A DNA stretch of 64,000 nt, taken from the NCBI RefSeq assembly GCF_011386835.1, contig NC_088791.1:27068998-27132997 (forward strand), read 5' to 3'. The DNA comes from Chrysemys picta bellii. Its lineage: Eukaryota; Chordata; Testudines; Emydidae. Of this stretch, positions 10,908-22,984 are shown piece by piece. The first letter of the stretch is position 1, and each line of letters begins with the position of its first letter. A program made the translations under genes and the position numbers. The notes beneath the pieces are model-generated. The model was not told the origin of the DNA. It searched no databases and worked only from the letters and a program-made list of their open reading frames with translations.

Positions 10908-13109
10908 TAGGCATGGCTTTATTATTGATCTCCATCCTCACATTGGGACTAACAAGAGCATTGCTTGCAGTTTATATCTAATACAGCAGATGGCAGCAGT
11001 AAAAGTAATTATAAAGTATGGATTACCTGCCATTTACTTCCAATATAATCAAGGTCTCGTGTACTCTGTGGCACACTGAAGCTAAATCATGCACCAAGGT
11101 CTTAACTTTTCTATGGCAGAGAGATACTAACTTCCATGGCATATTGAGGTTTCTATGGCAGTTTCAGGTGAATTCCAAAAATAGAGGTTTTGACTGAATT
11201 AACCATGGAAAGGAAGAATCCCGTAATCATATAATTTCTCATATTATTTATGCGGCTATTAAATTCAATAGAAATTTCAGTTCTCAAATATTTTCAGTTT
11301 ACTCCAGTCCCAAATTTTCAGCATGCTGCAGGATTTTGTATTTACTATACATTATTTTGGAAGTTGATTAGGGGGCAGCTGGGGCTCTTGACAACCTGAA
11401 AGGAGTGGAGGGCAGTCAAGGTTTCTGGATCCACTTTCATTTGAAGATTTTGATCCTGGAGAGGTAATATACCTCCTCTTTCCCCCACTTTTCTGGGCAG
11501 GGGTAGAGAGAACATGAAATTTGGAAGCGGGCTTGGATGCCTTCTACCCAGCACCAGCATCCTTTAATAACTATCTGCTTCACTGTGCCTCCAATATCTG
11601 CCTCCATATCCAACAATGATGGACAGGCAGTTGAACTGTAAAATGGTTATGTATCAACTTTTAAATGGTCATCATTCTGATTCAAAGTAAGCATTCCACA
11701 TGGGAGGAATGGCATTCATCACTAGTTCATGCCCCTCTTACAGTGATTATTTCAGCTGCTGTCTGTCTGCAGACTTAGGAAGAGAACACTATATCCATTT
11801 ATGTTTAGTTCACACACTGGAGATTTTTCTTCATAACCATGAGAGCTAGAATTTTTATAAAAATGATTGTTTCTATTTTGGAGCGTAATTCTGCTCCAGG
11901 GAGGGAATCCTGCAGCCACATCTGTGAGTGGAAACAATAAGACTTTGGATATAGTAGATGCCACTATATAAAATTATTCATAGGTTTGCTCTTGTAATTA
12001 ATAGTTTTCCTAATACTAAATTCAGGTAAATAGTAAGAGAACCTTCATTACAGGAAGAGACTTTGGTTAATATATTCTCTGAATAAAAAGGTAACCCTTG
12101 AGATTTCTAATTACTTTAAAATTTATTTGTGGGCAACTGCATCATAATCTCAAAAAGTCAAGTTGCTATACATATTTTTATTTCAAACTTTTAAAGCACA
12201 AAACTCTTATTAAAATTAATATGAATTGTGCAAAACTATGGAGAGAATAGAACCATCATAATCAGAGGTTAGAACTTAACTATTTAAATTATCCATTATT
12301 AAATGACCAGGCAGTAGAACAAAGAAGATTTGAATCTGTGTGTATTATTTCATCATTATTTTTCTTCTGTAGTGTGGAGATCACATTCTGAGAGAGAAAG
12401 GAAAAATTTAGTCCTATAAAAACCCAGACATAAGTGGGTGCTATTCCCACTAACTTCTAAAGGAACTGGGTTTGCTTTCATTTAGTCTATATAATATAAA
12501 ATGAAATATGCTTAGGCAAAACAAAATATATAAGAGTCTCAAAGGATTAAATCACACAGTTATGAAATCTACAGAGGGAAAACCTGAACATGAAATCTGA
12601 GAAATTCAGAACTCTGCCATCACAAGATTTCACTGATTATTTTAAGTGTGTTGAAAACAATTTGTTCCTGTATGCAAGTTGTTTCTGTACCTAAGCATTC
12701 CTAGTCTCCAGAGATAAGACTGCTGCAAATAGCACAAGTGAGGATGTGCAGATAATGTTAAAAGATGCTGCATAAATGGAAAGGATTTGCTTTTTAACAG
12801 CCTCCAAGTTTTCCATTTTCTATTTACATTTGAGGGTAATATTCTATTTATTAAATATATCTTCAGTTAAAACCAAAAAGAAAATGAAGAGAGCAAACAG
12901 CTTTAAAAAATAATTAAATGAGAAAACATACTTTGCATTACAGTGTGAATTGGAAAAGGCAAATGATAAAAAGAAGAAACCCTGGAACCTCATTTACATA
13001 TATGTATTACACATATGCTGATCTTTAGGAAAATTAGTACTTATGTATCCATTTACCTTTGACTCTATTTAGAAAGTGATCCTATTTAGAAAGTACCAGA
13101 GTCCAAAAA
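10908..13109. other. Unassigned AT-rich intergenic DNA
   Basis: No coding sequence or repeat family was recognised. Open frames are at most about 70 codons and have no domain features. Confidence 0.55.
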
Positions 13110-13547
13110 TGAATGTTATAAGAAACGTCAGGGGTGGGCACCAGCAGTTTTGCCCAATGGTTAGATCCAGTCAGAAGGGACCAGGAACCAGAGCTGGGGG
13201 CCAGGGGTTGGAGCTGAAGTTGGAAACAAGAGCCAAGGATTGCAGCCAGTGTCAGGAGCCAGGAACAAGAGCCAGGGAAGGAACACAGGGCTGCAGCAGA
13301 ACAGAAACAAAGCAGGGGCAGGACATGAGAAGGCAGAGGCAAGAGTGACTGCAACTGTGGGCAGAAGCACTGAGCAGCTGGTGACCAGTTGCTGCTGCTG
13401 AGCTTAAAAGAAGGCCTTCTGGCTCCTTTCAGCCAATCAGGTATGCCAGCCATTAGGCAATCCTACCACAAACCCGCTGAATTCATTCAGTCTGGAGGCC
13501 GGCCTATCTAGTCCTCAGGTTCCGCCCAAATGTGCTCAATCCTGACA
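13110..13547 (-). mobile_element. Gypsy-type 3' LTR (minus orientation)
   Basis: On the minus strand the LTR starts TGTCAGGATTGAGC at 13547. It is preceded by a purine-rich tract (complement of 13548-13570: GGGCGGGTGGAGTGGGGG), which is the expected polypurine tract. A TATA-like TTTTAAGC lies in the middle. The inner side joins Gypsy integrase-like sequence. The low-coordinate end is uncertain by tens of bases. Confidence 0.6.
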
Positions 13548-15023
13548 GTACCCCCACTCCACCCGCCCTCAGGGTAGCCTTCTAGGAGTCCTCAGCCCAA
13601 GCTTCTCAGGATGAGCTTGGTGGAAGTCCCAGGGTGGATCTGGTGCATGCCCATTCTCTGCTGGATCCCATGACCAGTCATCAGAACCAGGGCCTTCCCA
13701 ACCTACTAGATAGTAACGCTTACCTCACACTTGCTTGGAGTCCAGAATCTGCCAGACTAGGTATTCCTCTTGTCCCTGGACCTTTATGGGTAACAGAGGT
13801 GGGTTGGACTGACTGGGGATTGGGTTTTCTACACTAGGAACAAAACATGGAATACTGGGTCTTCATTGACTCTGACAGCTGCAGTTTGAATGTCACCAGG
13901 TTGATTTGCTCAAGGATCTTGAATAGACCTAATGTACTGGTGGTCTGATTTGGCTGACAGTCAGGTTAACTTGGGGTTTCTGGTTGACAACTAGACCTTG
14001 TCCCCCACAGTAAGTTTGGGTACCGCCTGGCAGCCCTGACTGACATAGTGCTTGTAGGCCTCTTTAGGGCTTCTAGGTGTTCCATGAACTCCCACTGAAG
14101 GTGGTGCAGGTGGGTTACTAGATATGCTGCTGCAGGGACCTGGGAAACTGTGGATAACACTGGTTGGAAATGTGGATGGAAACCATAGTTGACATAGAAC
14201 TGGCTTTGTTGGGTGGAGGCATGGATCAAATTATTATAGGTGAATTCTGTGTAAGGCAGTAGAGATACCCAGTCATCCTACTGATAATTCAGAAAGCAAT
14301 GGAAGTACTGCTCTAGAATCTGATTTGCCCATTTCATCTGGCTATTAGTCTATGATTGGTATGCTAATAAGGTGAGGAGTTCTGTGCCTAGTAGCTTAAA
14401 AACCTGCACCAGAAGCAAGCAACAAATTGTAGGCCTCGATCTCACACAATGCCAGTTGGCAGTACATGGAGCCTGGACACATGAGATGAGCTGTCTCCAA
14501 GGTGGTAGAGGCAGGCAAAAATAGACCACTACTAGCACTACCGCGCGATCATTGGAACAAGTCCAGAAACTTGATGGACCAACGCTGGGACAAGGTCGGC
14601 AGAGACTGACGGAGGCTAAGTGGCTTTATGTACGGATTCTTGGTTCAGGAGCAAAGGTCAAAAAAGCTAACATGTTTCTTGATGAAAGAGTGCATACCCA
14701 GCCACCAACAATTCCATGAAACCAAGTTTCCTGCTGTTTTTGTTTGGACAAAAGTGACAGCAAAATTTCAGAAATTTGAGTCGAGGTGGGTCACTGGGGA
14801 CATAAATGCATTCCCTGTGGTGGAAGATCCCAGTATTCAATTAGAAATCTGAACTGGACTGGGTATCTGCATTGTCCAAGGGCTGGCTGATCTGGGTAGT
14901 GAATGGATCATGAGGCAGCAGGTACCAAGAGATGGACATTAGGCTCTTGTCCACTGTTCCATTGAGAAAATTGGCTAGTTTAAGGACTGTTGAACGAGTT
15001 CCTGTGTGGGATACCATTTTTAA

Positions 15024-15336
15024 CCTGAAGCATTAGATTAGATTATGAGGAAAAGGAGTGGGAAAAAATCCACTTTAAATAATGTATTCTTCAAGGAGTA
15101 TAACGCTTTAAAATTCAGACTAAAATTTTATGTAGTTTTCATTGTTAACAATCTTTACATGCACTTGCACAGAAATGTCCCTAGAAATGTTTCTTTATCA
15201 GGTTTTGAGGTCTGCACTTTAAATGCAGCATTTCTTCATACCAGTATGCACAATACGGGGTACTAGAGTTCTGACAAAGCACAGACTTGTGTGCTACAGG
15301 TGATCTGCTTCAAGAGACAGAGGGAAAATAGTACCC
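15024..15336 (+). repeat. 313-bp dispersed repeat, copy B (inside Gypsy)
   Basis: This is the reverse-complement partner of 10595-10907. It interrupts the minus-strand Gypsy between RNase H and integrase, so it arrived after the Gypsy copy. It runs from CCTGAAGCATTAG to AATAGTACCC. No target duplication or terminal inverted repeat could be found. Confidence 0.85.
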
Positions 15337-15967
15337 AAGCAGTAAACCATGACAAACTCAGATTGGGCAAATAGTGACCACCAGATCTGATGCTGATTTA
15401 AGTTTCGGACTGTGCAGATATTTCCCCTTGTGGTCAGTAAGGAGCTGAACTGGGAACCGGGCTCTTTCCAGGAGATGGCACCACTCTTCAAAGGCTTCTT
15501 TGATCACCAGTAGCTCTTTATCCAAATGTTCTTTTTTCAGGGGTTAACTTTAGAGAATAAGACACACATTGGTGTAGTTGATTATGTGGAGTTGTTTATT
15601 GCGACAGTATGGCTCTGATTTCAAAATCTGATGCATTGTCCTCTACAATGTATGGCTTGGTGAGGTCTGGATGGATGAGAATGGGAGCCACTGTGAACAC
15701 TCTCTTTAATTAGTCAATGGTGGATTGAGCCTCAGGAGACCAGACTAATTGGATTTCCATTTGGAGAAATGCTGTCACTGGGATTGCCAGGTGGGAAAAC
15801 CCCTTGATCAACAAAAGTTGACAAAACCTGAAATTCCCATATCAGGTCGGGAAGGCAGTCTTCCACTCATCCACTTTCCAAATATGGACCAGATTGTGAG
15901 TTCTGTGGAGGTCCAGTTTGGTAAAGATCTTAACAGAGCAAAATCTCTGTAAGAGCTCACTGATAAG

Positions 15968-16078
15968 CGGTGAAGAATCAGTACTTGGTCCTGCTAGTGA
16001 AGGCAGGGGGCTGGACTCGATGACCTTTCGGGGTCCCTTCCAGTTCCATGAGATAGGTATATCTCCATATATCATGGT
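15968..16078 (+). mobile_element. 5'-truncated SINE fragment inside Gypsy RT
   Basis: The core CAGTACTTGGTCCTGC, then GGACTCGATGACCT, then CCCTTCCAGTTC and ATGAGATAGG matches the 3' half of the SINE copies at 28692 and 60637. The Gypsy RT reading frame is recognisable on both sides, which makes the SINE an insertion. Confidence 0.7.
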
Positions 16079-16619
16079 TTCCTTATGCAAGGCTTGATAG
16101 TCTACATACAGAGCCATCTTTTTTTTGTCAAAAGGAAATGGGGGTTTCTGATGGGGATGGGGATGGGCAGATGAACTCCTTTTCCAGATTTGTCTGAGAT
16201 GTTCTCAGAGCACCTGCAGCTCAGGATCTGAGAGGGAAGAGATACGTCTAAAAGGAACCATGGCTCATGGCTGGAGGTTGATGGGGGAATCATAGTGATG
16301 GTATGGTGGCAGGATATTGGTCTTCTTCTTATCAGACATATGTGCCAAATCCCTGTACTTTGCTGGTACAGCCAGGGCTACTGCAGGAGTTGTACGCACT
16401 GGGCTAATCCCTCTATACCAGGATCCCTGGGTTTACTCAGGTTTAAACGATGGATGGCCTCTGGCATGGAACTGAGTTTGGGGAGACAAGACTATTGGCA
16501 AAACATTGAGCAAAAACTGACCGTGCCCACTTCCCCAATGAATATACAGATTGTGTGCTGTGAGCCAGGAGATGACAAAAATGACTGGGAAATGGGGGGA
16601 GTGAACCAGATGAACTTAG

Positions 16620-16690
16620 CCTGAGTCTCACCAGCCTGAGGCAGCTGGTATGGGCGAGCCACGGGTGTCTAATTGTAGTGTAAACATACC
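16620..16690. mobile_element. MITE end fragment
   Basis: GAGCCACGGGTGTCTAAT followed by GTAGTGTAAACATACCC resembles the right end of the GTGTAGACATACCC-type MITEs seen elsewhere, for example the end of 61020-61157. Only one end is present. Confidence 0.4.
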
Positions 16691-16694
16691 CTCT

Positions 16695-18260
16695 CTCTCT
16701 CTATTGTGGACAACCTAGGCATTTTGCTTTGTCTTGCCCATGGAATACCGATCCTTGAGGAACTCCACTAATAACCTTCCTCTAGTTTGACAAGTATCAG
16801 AGGGGTAGCCGTGTTAGTCTGAATCTGTAAAAAGCAACAGAGGGTATTGGGAGCATAAGCTTTCGTGGGTAAGAACCTCACACTTGCATCTGAAGAAGTG
16901 AGGTTCTTACCCACGAAAGCTTAGCTCCCAATACTTCTGTTAGTCTTAAAGGTGCCACAGGACCCTCTGTTGCTTTTTTCTAGTCTGACAGTTCACCTTT
17001 CAGCAAGACATATTGTAATCTCCCCTTTAACCAGTTCCTTACCCACCTTTCAATTCTCATGTTAATCCATCATATTAATTCTCCAATTTAACTAATTATT
17101 TTCCATGTGGAACTGTATCAAATATTCTACTGAAATCAAAGTAGATTAGATTTACTGCATTTCCTTTGTCTAGAAAATTGGTTATCTTCTCAAAGAAAGA
17201 GATCAGGCTGGTCTGGCAGAATCTACCTTGTATTTTGTCCCAATTACCATTTACCTCTATGTCCTTAACTACTCTCTCTTTCAAGATCTGTCCTAAAACC
17301 TTGCATACAATTGAGGTCAACCTAACAGGCCTGTTGTTTCCCAGATCACATTTTCCCCTTTCTTCAATATAGGTATTATTTTTGCAATTCTGCAGTCCTA
17401 GAGTATGACCCCCAAGTTTATGGATTCATTAAAAATTCTGACTATTGGACTTGTAATTTCATGTGCCAATTCCTTTAACATTCTTGGGTAGAGATTATCT
17501 GCCCCCTCCCACCCAATTTGGTCCCATTAAGCTTGGAGTTTGGCTTTCACTTCACATGTGGGAATTTCTACTTCCATATCCTTGTTCCCATTAGCCACCC
17601 TGCCACTTCCCCCAAGCTCCTCATTACCCTTATCAAACTGAGTCAAAGTATTCATTTAAGCATTGGGCCATACCCAGATTATCTTTAATTTCCGCCTATC
17701 CTCAGTGTTAGCCATTCCATTTATTTTTTCCTTGTTTTCTTTTTATTTATATGATTAAAAAATCTTATACTATAAATTTTGATTTCTTTTGCAAGGTCCA
17801 ATTTTCCTTGGCTTTTGGCAGTTCTCACTTTTCCCCTACACTTTCTGACCAACGAGAGGTAGCTTTCCTTGCTGATCCATCCCTTCTTCCATTCCTTGTA
17901 GGCTTTCCACTTTCTCTTAATAACCTGTTTTGAGATGCTTTTTTCCCCTTTTCTTGGGATGCAGACTTCAGCTAGTTTATGGAACTTTGACTTAAAGTAA
18001 TTCCAAGCCTCCTCCACATTCAGATCCTTGAGTTCTTCAGTCCAATCCACTTCCCTAACTAATTCCCTTAATTTTTTCAAGTTTGCCCTTTTGAAATCAA
18101 AGACCCTATTTGTAGACCTATTTTTGTTTATCCTTCCATTTAATTTATACTGAATTAATTCATGATGACTCGAACCAAGGTTGTCCTCTACAACCAGTTC
18201 TTCTATGATGACCTCACTACTGACCAATAGTAAATCTAAAATGGCATCACCTCTTGTGGT
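16695..18260 (-). pseudogene. CR1-type LINE ORF2 relic
   Basis: The minus strand at 17721-18227 encodes 168 residues of the endonuclease-to-RT linker type (DLGSSHHE-like NLGSSHHELI, then VFDFKRANLKKLRELV and AEVCIPRKG). The minus strand at 17096-17320 encodes an RT piece with MTSIVCKVLGQILK, KIQGRFCQTSLISFFE and NLIYFDFSRIFDTVPH. The intervening and lower sequence (17340-17720 and 16695-17090) also follows the CR1 pattern but is broken. A Penelope-like piece interrupts it at 16793-16978. Both 5' and 3' ends are missing or unclear. Confidence 0.85.
16793..16978. mobile_element. Penelope-like element fragment with hairpin
   Basis: AGTATCAGAGGGGTAGCCGT at the left and the internal AAGCTTTCGTGGGTAAGAAC are typical of the terminal repeat of amniote Penelope-like elements. 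16845-16881 is the reverse complement of 16898-16932. The flanks carry TCTAGTTTGACA (16781-16792) and TCTAGTCTGACA (16979-16990), a 12-bp target duplication with one mismatch. The CR1 sequence is continuous across the site if the insertion is removed. Confidence 0.8.
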
Positions 18261-18309
18261 TCAATGACTATTGTTGAAGAAATCTGTCAGTTGTCACATA
18301 TATCAGGCA

Positions 18310-18482
18310 GGAATATCATCTATTTATCTATTTCCAAAGGCAGGTAAATAAATGGAGAAGTTGAGCTGCTGAGAGTTTAATTTCCTAAGGTCATTCAATT
18401 AGTAAATGGCAAATCAGAAATAGGCCTTCAGGTCTTCTGATTCCCAGTCCTCTGCTCTAAATCTATGATCCTTTAGGATTAA
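18310..18482 (-). mobile_element. MIR-like SINE relic
   Basis: GTTGAGCTGCTGAGAG, then TCCTAAGGTCATTCAATTAG, then CTTCTGATTCCCAGTC and CTCTGCTCTAAA correspond to the antisense core and tRNA-derived part of MIR/CORE-SINEs. It is old and diverged. Confidence 0.55.
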
Positions 18483-18985
18483 CGGTGTCACATCAGTTAG
18501 TAGTAGGTGTAGTTATTATAGGGGCTTTTGGGTGTGTGGACATTCAGTGGTATTTTGGGCAGAAAAAGGGATCAGTGCTATATTCTTAATAAACAACTGA
18601 GTATTCATCAAAAAGGTCAAGAAAAGAGACATACAATATGATGAACACCATCTAGTTTGGCTTATCTGGGATAGATTTCTCTAACAGCACAGACTGCTAA
18701 TTACACGTTAATTAGATTTGGTGGTGTTATAATTCATGTCCAAACCGTGGATAATCTGGTCACATACTTTGTGTGACCCTTTTGGAGGAGACCATACATA
18801 AAATGAACTCAGCTGTCAAGTTTATGTTTTTTGCCCAGTTGATTGGTGGATATCATAGTCATGCCAGGGTAAATGTGATTGTGTATCTGGGCACTGAAAT
18901 ATGAGGCCAGGTGTTTCTGACTTACATACAGACACATGAAATTTGAAATTTAACTTCACCTGACATGCCAGTCATTTAAAAATGG
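18483..18985. other. Unassigned intergenic DNA
   Basis: No recognisable gene or repeat. Confidence 0.5.
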
Positions 18986-18989
18986 ATCT

Positions 18990-20480
18990 TAATTCTATCT
19001 ACTTACATTTAAACACTATCCCTCAATAGTCCTTCCTTTGAAATAAGTTTAAGAATATCCTTTGAACCCATTTGTACTCTCTGTTTCAATCACTGACTCT
19101 AATAATTTATTCCATATATTATCCTTTGTGACAATGAGTTTCCTATTTCACTCCTATTTTTTTTCATTTTTAGACTATTTTAGCACCTTACTAGTGTAGA
19201 AAGATTATCTATATTGACTGTACTGATCTATTTCAGAACTTTGAAAACTTCTATTATGTCTCCTTGAAATCTCCTCTTTCCCAATAAAAATAAACCCAAC
19301 TCCCTTGCCTTTACTTTATAACTTGTATCTAGCAGACTTGGTGGAATAGTTGTTGACTGAGACTGTACCTTCTTCAAAGTAATAACAACATTTCTGTGAA
19401 CGGTGATTAATACTGCACACAGTATTTGAAATAGTGTGTGACACATGCCTTACAGAGGAACAACATCTTTTCTTTTTTTTTTTTTTGGTAGTCTATCCTT
19501 CTGGTAATACAGTCATGTATCTTGTTTACTTTTTTTGCTGCAGCTGTAGAGCTGGTTGATAGTTTCAATTATTTGTTTCATAAGAGCTCCCATATCCTTT
19601 ACCTGATTATAGTGCTGTCTGATTCTTCCATTTAGCATCTATTTTTTGGGCTGTTTCCTTGATCCTGGACTAATTATTTTACATAATTCTACACTGAATT
19701 GCCTTTGCCATCTGCTGGTCTAATCAACTTAATGATCCATGTCCTTTGGAATAGGATTGTATTATTCCTCATTCCTCTGCCTCCAACTTTAGCATCCTTT
19801 GCTAACATGGAGAATCTGGCCCCAATTTTTGGCTGCAGCCAAGGAGCGTACAGCACAACTCAGGCAGAAGGTGTTAAGAGAGCCACCTACGCCTACTTCC
19901 ATCTTAGGCCTAGTGTGTACCAATCTGATCCCCTGGCATAAGTCAAAGCAGCCTTTAGGCTGCTTTAAAGTACATCAGCTGTCATTGGTCCCAAGGGGCC
20001 ATTATAGTAGCCAGAATCACTGTGTCCTGAGACTCTCCCCTTTCCCTGGCTATGCCCCTTGTGCAAACTGATAGAAGGGGATAAGACAGGAGCCTCTATG
20101 CTGGCTATACCATACTGAAGCTTTCTTCCAGTCATCTGGAACTTCATCAGCATTCCAAGACTTATTAAAAATCAACATTCATAGACATTCATATATTAAT
20201 GGTGCAGAGATCTCCCACGCCCACTCTTTTAAGACTCTTGGATGCAAATTATCCAAACCCTCTGATTTAAAATGTCTAAGTTTAGTAGCTGCTGTTTAAC
20301 ATCTCCCTTATTTACTATTGAAATGGAAAAAATATATCATCATCGGAATACATCATGTGGCTCTTTCCCAAACATAGAACAGAAATATTTACTAAACACT
20401 TCTGCCTTTTATGTATAATTATTGACACTTAGCTGTTTAATGTTATAACAAGGATTTTAGAATTCCTTAACCCTTTTGGG
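18990..20480 (-). pseudogene. CR1-type LINE relic (3' half plus RT)
   Basis: The minus strand at 19228-19446 contains VKARELGLFLLGKRRFQGD followed by IIEVFKVLK, the conserved post-RT segment of CR1. 19450-19690 and 20110-20480 show the antisense CR1 pattern (for example CTGCTGTTTAACATCTCCCT). The stretch about 19805-20085 does not fit CR1 and is probably a later insertion. All frames are broken. Confidence 0.65.
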
Positions 20481-21320
20481 CCTGAGGTCTATCCTACCTC
20501 CATTTATCAGTAGAACAGGTGATTGGAGAGAGTACCGCTGTGGTGGTCCTAACATCTAGCAGGCCCTCTGCTCCCAGCTTTCCCCCTATGACAGCTTATT
20601 CCCTGGCAGAGGGGATGCAGGACAACTGTATACACTGGGCCCATAGTGTCCAGTGAGAGTGTTACACGCAATTTTATTGTTTCTCCTTACTTCTGAGTTT
20701 TACTGTTAAAGTGTCATTATTGTAATCCCATTTGAGAATAAAACTCTTGTTTTCTTTACAGAAGGGAATTATATTTACTGCTTTTCAGACCTCTTCAGTC
20801 TCACAAATCTGGTGAGCTTTTTCAAATGGCCATTAAAAGCTAACTCATTTCCCTGGACCTGGTGCTTTGTCTACTTTAAGTGCATCTAACCATTTTCTAA
20901 CCATTCCTGTTGTTAGATGTATTATACCTACAGCAGCTCTTTGTCTGTTGTCCCTGCAAAATTGATCCCTGGAAGCGATTCCTAAAACACTGATTTACAG
21001 TACTATTTCGTTTATTGCAGAAATGCAATTGGTATTATTAGCCCTACAAATCATCACATACTTACTAATGTGGTGATGTTCCATTCCATCCTTTTCCACC
21101 TCTACCAATGAATGCTGTGCACATTTTTTAAATGAAGGGCTTTTATTTAATTTTATCCCAATATACAGGATTATACTTTGTGCTAGTAATAAATTGGACT
21201 CAGGTAGGCGGTACCATTTTTCCACCTTCCAAGACATTCTTGGTATTTTTGTTGGCTTTGTGGGAGGGAGACATCTGCTAGTATTTAATTTGTTTGTCTT
21301 TTATATTACTGTGTTGTGAC
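20481..21320. other. Unassigned intergenic DNA
   Basis: No element was identified. Parts may be further decayed CR1. Confidence 0.45.
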
Positions 21321-21325
21321 TACAA

Positions 21326-21388
21326 TAGATACAGAGCCAGATCCTCAGCTGGTATGGAACCATGTTGACACCAGCTGAGAATCTGGCC
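21326..21388. repeat. Small palindromic repeat
   Basis: GCCAGATCCTCAGCTGGT and ACCAGCTGAGAATCTGGCC are inverted with a short spacer. This pattern is common among old amniote palindromic MITEs. Confidence 0.6.
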
Positions 21389-21452
21389 AATACTGTCTGA
21401 TTTTCACATTTCTTTGTCACATTCACAATGCAAAATTAAAAAACCACTTAGG

Positions 21453-22744
21453 TGTTTGTAGGGATAGAGAGACCACCTCTTGAGAGCAAAGGTGAGACAC
21501 TGCACCCCATATTCTTCATAATGATATTATTATGACATAGTTATGATGTATTCTATGCAAGATAAGTCATGTGGGATGTCATTGGAAAGGTTATGATTTG
21601 CTTAATATGATTATCCCATTTGTATGCATGTATCACTTTTGTATCTGAAGTTATGAATATTGACTGTGTAGTTGTATTTCACATGTAGTTATGTCTGGGT
21701 AACACCCACTAAACAAGATGCTTTCATTCTAGACAGCTGGGTGAGGAAGGGCCTATTCAGGGCAATGAGCCATTAGGAAAACAATAGGCCTTAGGAGAAG
21801 CTTATCTCCCACCTGGAGAGCCTTCCTGTGAACGCTCCAAACAGCCAGTGAGTGATGGCTGCTATGACTCTACAAGGACATGTGATGAGACCACATGTCT
21901 CTAGACTACATATTGAGATGTCAGTAATTTTCCAGATCGATCTGGGAACTAAGCTTTGAAACAAAGGTTCCCGCCACATGCAAAAGCTATATAAGGCAGG
22001 GAGTGACATCATTTGGGGTTCTTCATTGACCCCCCACCCAAGAAGACTCCTGGAAACACCTGAGGAACAAAGACTGAACTGGGGGAAATGCTGGACCCAG
22101 GCTAAAGGGATTTTTAGCCTGTGAATGGAATACATGGGGATACGAAGTGCAGCTTGCCCCTTAAGAATCTGCAGCCGCTGGTATCATCACTTAGGGTGAG
22201 AATCTGCTATTCATATCCATTCTATTTGGTATATTAAGCTTAGTTTTCATTTTTGTTTATTTGCTAGGTAATCTGCTTTGACATGTTTGCTATCCCTTAT
22301 AATCACTTAAAATCTATCTTTTGTAGTTAATAAATTTCTTTTTGCTTTATCTAAACCAGGGTGCAGGAATCATAACTCAGGAGCAAAAGATTATTGTATA
22401 TTCCTCTCCACATAGAGGCGGGGGAGAATTTTATGAGCACAGTTCCCTGTGCAGTGCAAGATGGTATAATTTTGGGTTTACACTCCAGAGGGGGTGCATG
22501 CCTGAGGAGCTGGGAGGTGCCCTAGCTGAAGGCTTCTGAGGGAAGGATTGGTCAGAGAGCCTACCTGCATGTAACTGCAGCTGGGTGTGTCCCTACCTGT
22601 ATGTATGCTGGTGAAAGTGCAGGCTAAAGAGAGGGCTTTGCAGCTTGTCACAGCAGTATAGTGTAAAAGGGAGCCCAGGCTGGTGGGTAGGGAGTCTCAG
22701 TGGTACCCCAGTTCTAGGTAGCATCCCGGAGGGAACCTGTCACA
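21453..22744 (+). mobile_element. Probable solo LTR, about 1.29 kb
   Basis: The block starts TGTTTGTAGGG and ends CCTGTCACA. It has a TATA box TATATAAGG at about 21988 and an AATAAA at 22329-22334, spaced as in an LTR. Flanking TTAGG (left) and TAAGG (right) match at 4 of 5 positions. No PBS or internal retroviral sequence adjoins it, hence a solo LTR. The exact left boundary is uncertain. Confidence 0.55.
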
Positions 22745-22984
22745 TAAGGATAGTTTAATCTCCATGCCAATTCAATCCTTGTCCTCTCTGCTGAGGCTGG
22801 CCAGATGATACTAATTAGTGCCTCCTTTCAAGTTTTTTTTCTTTTTCCCTTTACACATTTGGAACAGAGCTCTGACCAGTGAAAAGATATCAAATGATAA
22901 CTTTTGGAATCTAGAGACATGGGGAAGATATTCAGAACAGAAACAGAAACCTAGGAGTTAAAAATAACTATATCCCATTACTAA

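Larger units (their letters stand above)
13548..16620 (-). pseudogene. Decayed Gypsy (Ty3-type) pol on minus strand
   Basis: On the minus strand, from high to low coordinates, there is a protease-to-RT linker (16100-16620, with KKKTNILPPYHHYD and KPPFPF then [13 protein letters not shown]). RT follows (15842-16117, with [14 protein letters not shown] and DEWKTAF). RNase H follows (about 15340-15560, including LLT then NLNQHQIWWSLFAQSEF). Integrase comes last (13966-14300, with EQYFHCFLNYQ and EFTYNNLIHASTQQSQF). The order PR-RT-RH-IN is that of Gypsy polyproteins. Frameshifts and stops break every domain. RT is split by a SINE (15968-16078), and the RH-IN interval is split by the 313-bp repeat (15024-15336). 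The part at 14560-15020 is not clearly assignable. It cannot encode a working enzyme. Confidence 0.8.

Noticed and set aside
10665..15266. 73-codon peptide shared by the two 313-bp copies as a conserved micro-gene
   Set aside because: Whole-segment DNA identity explains why the frame is open in both. Differences are not biased to synonymous sites as far as can be seen, and no domain is present.
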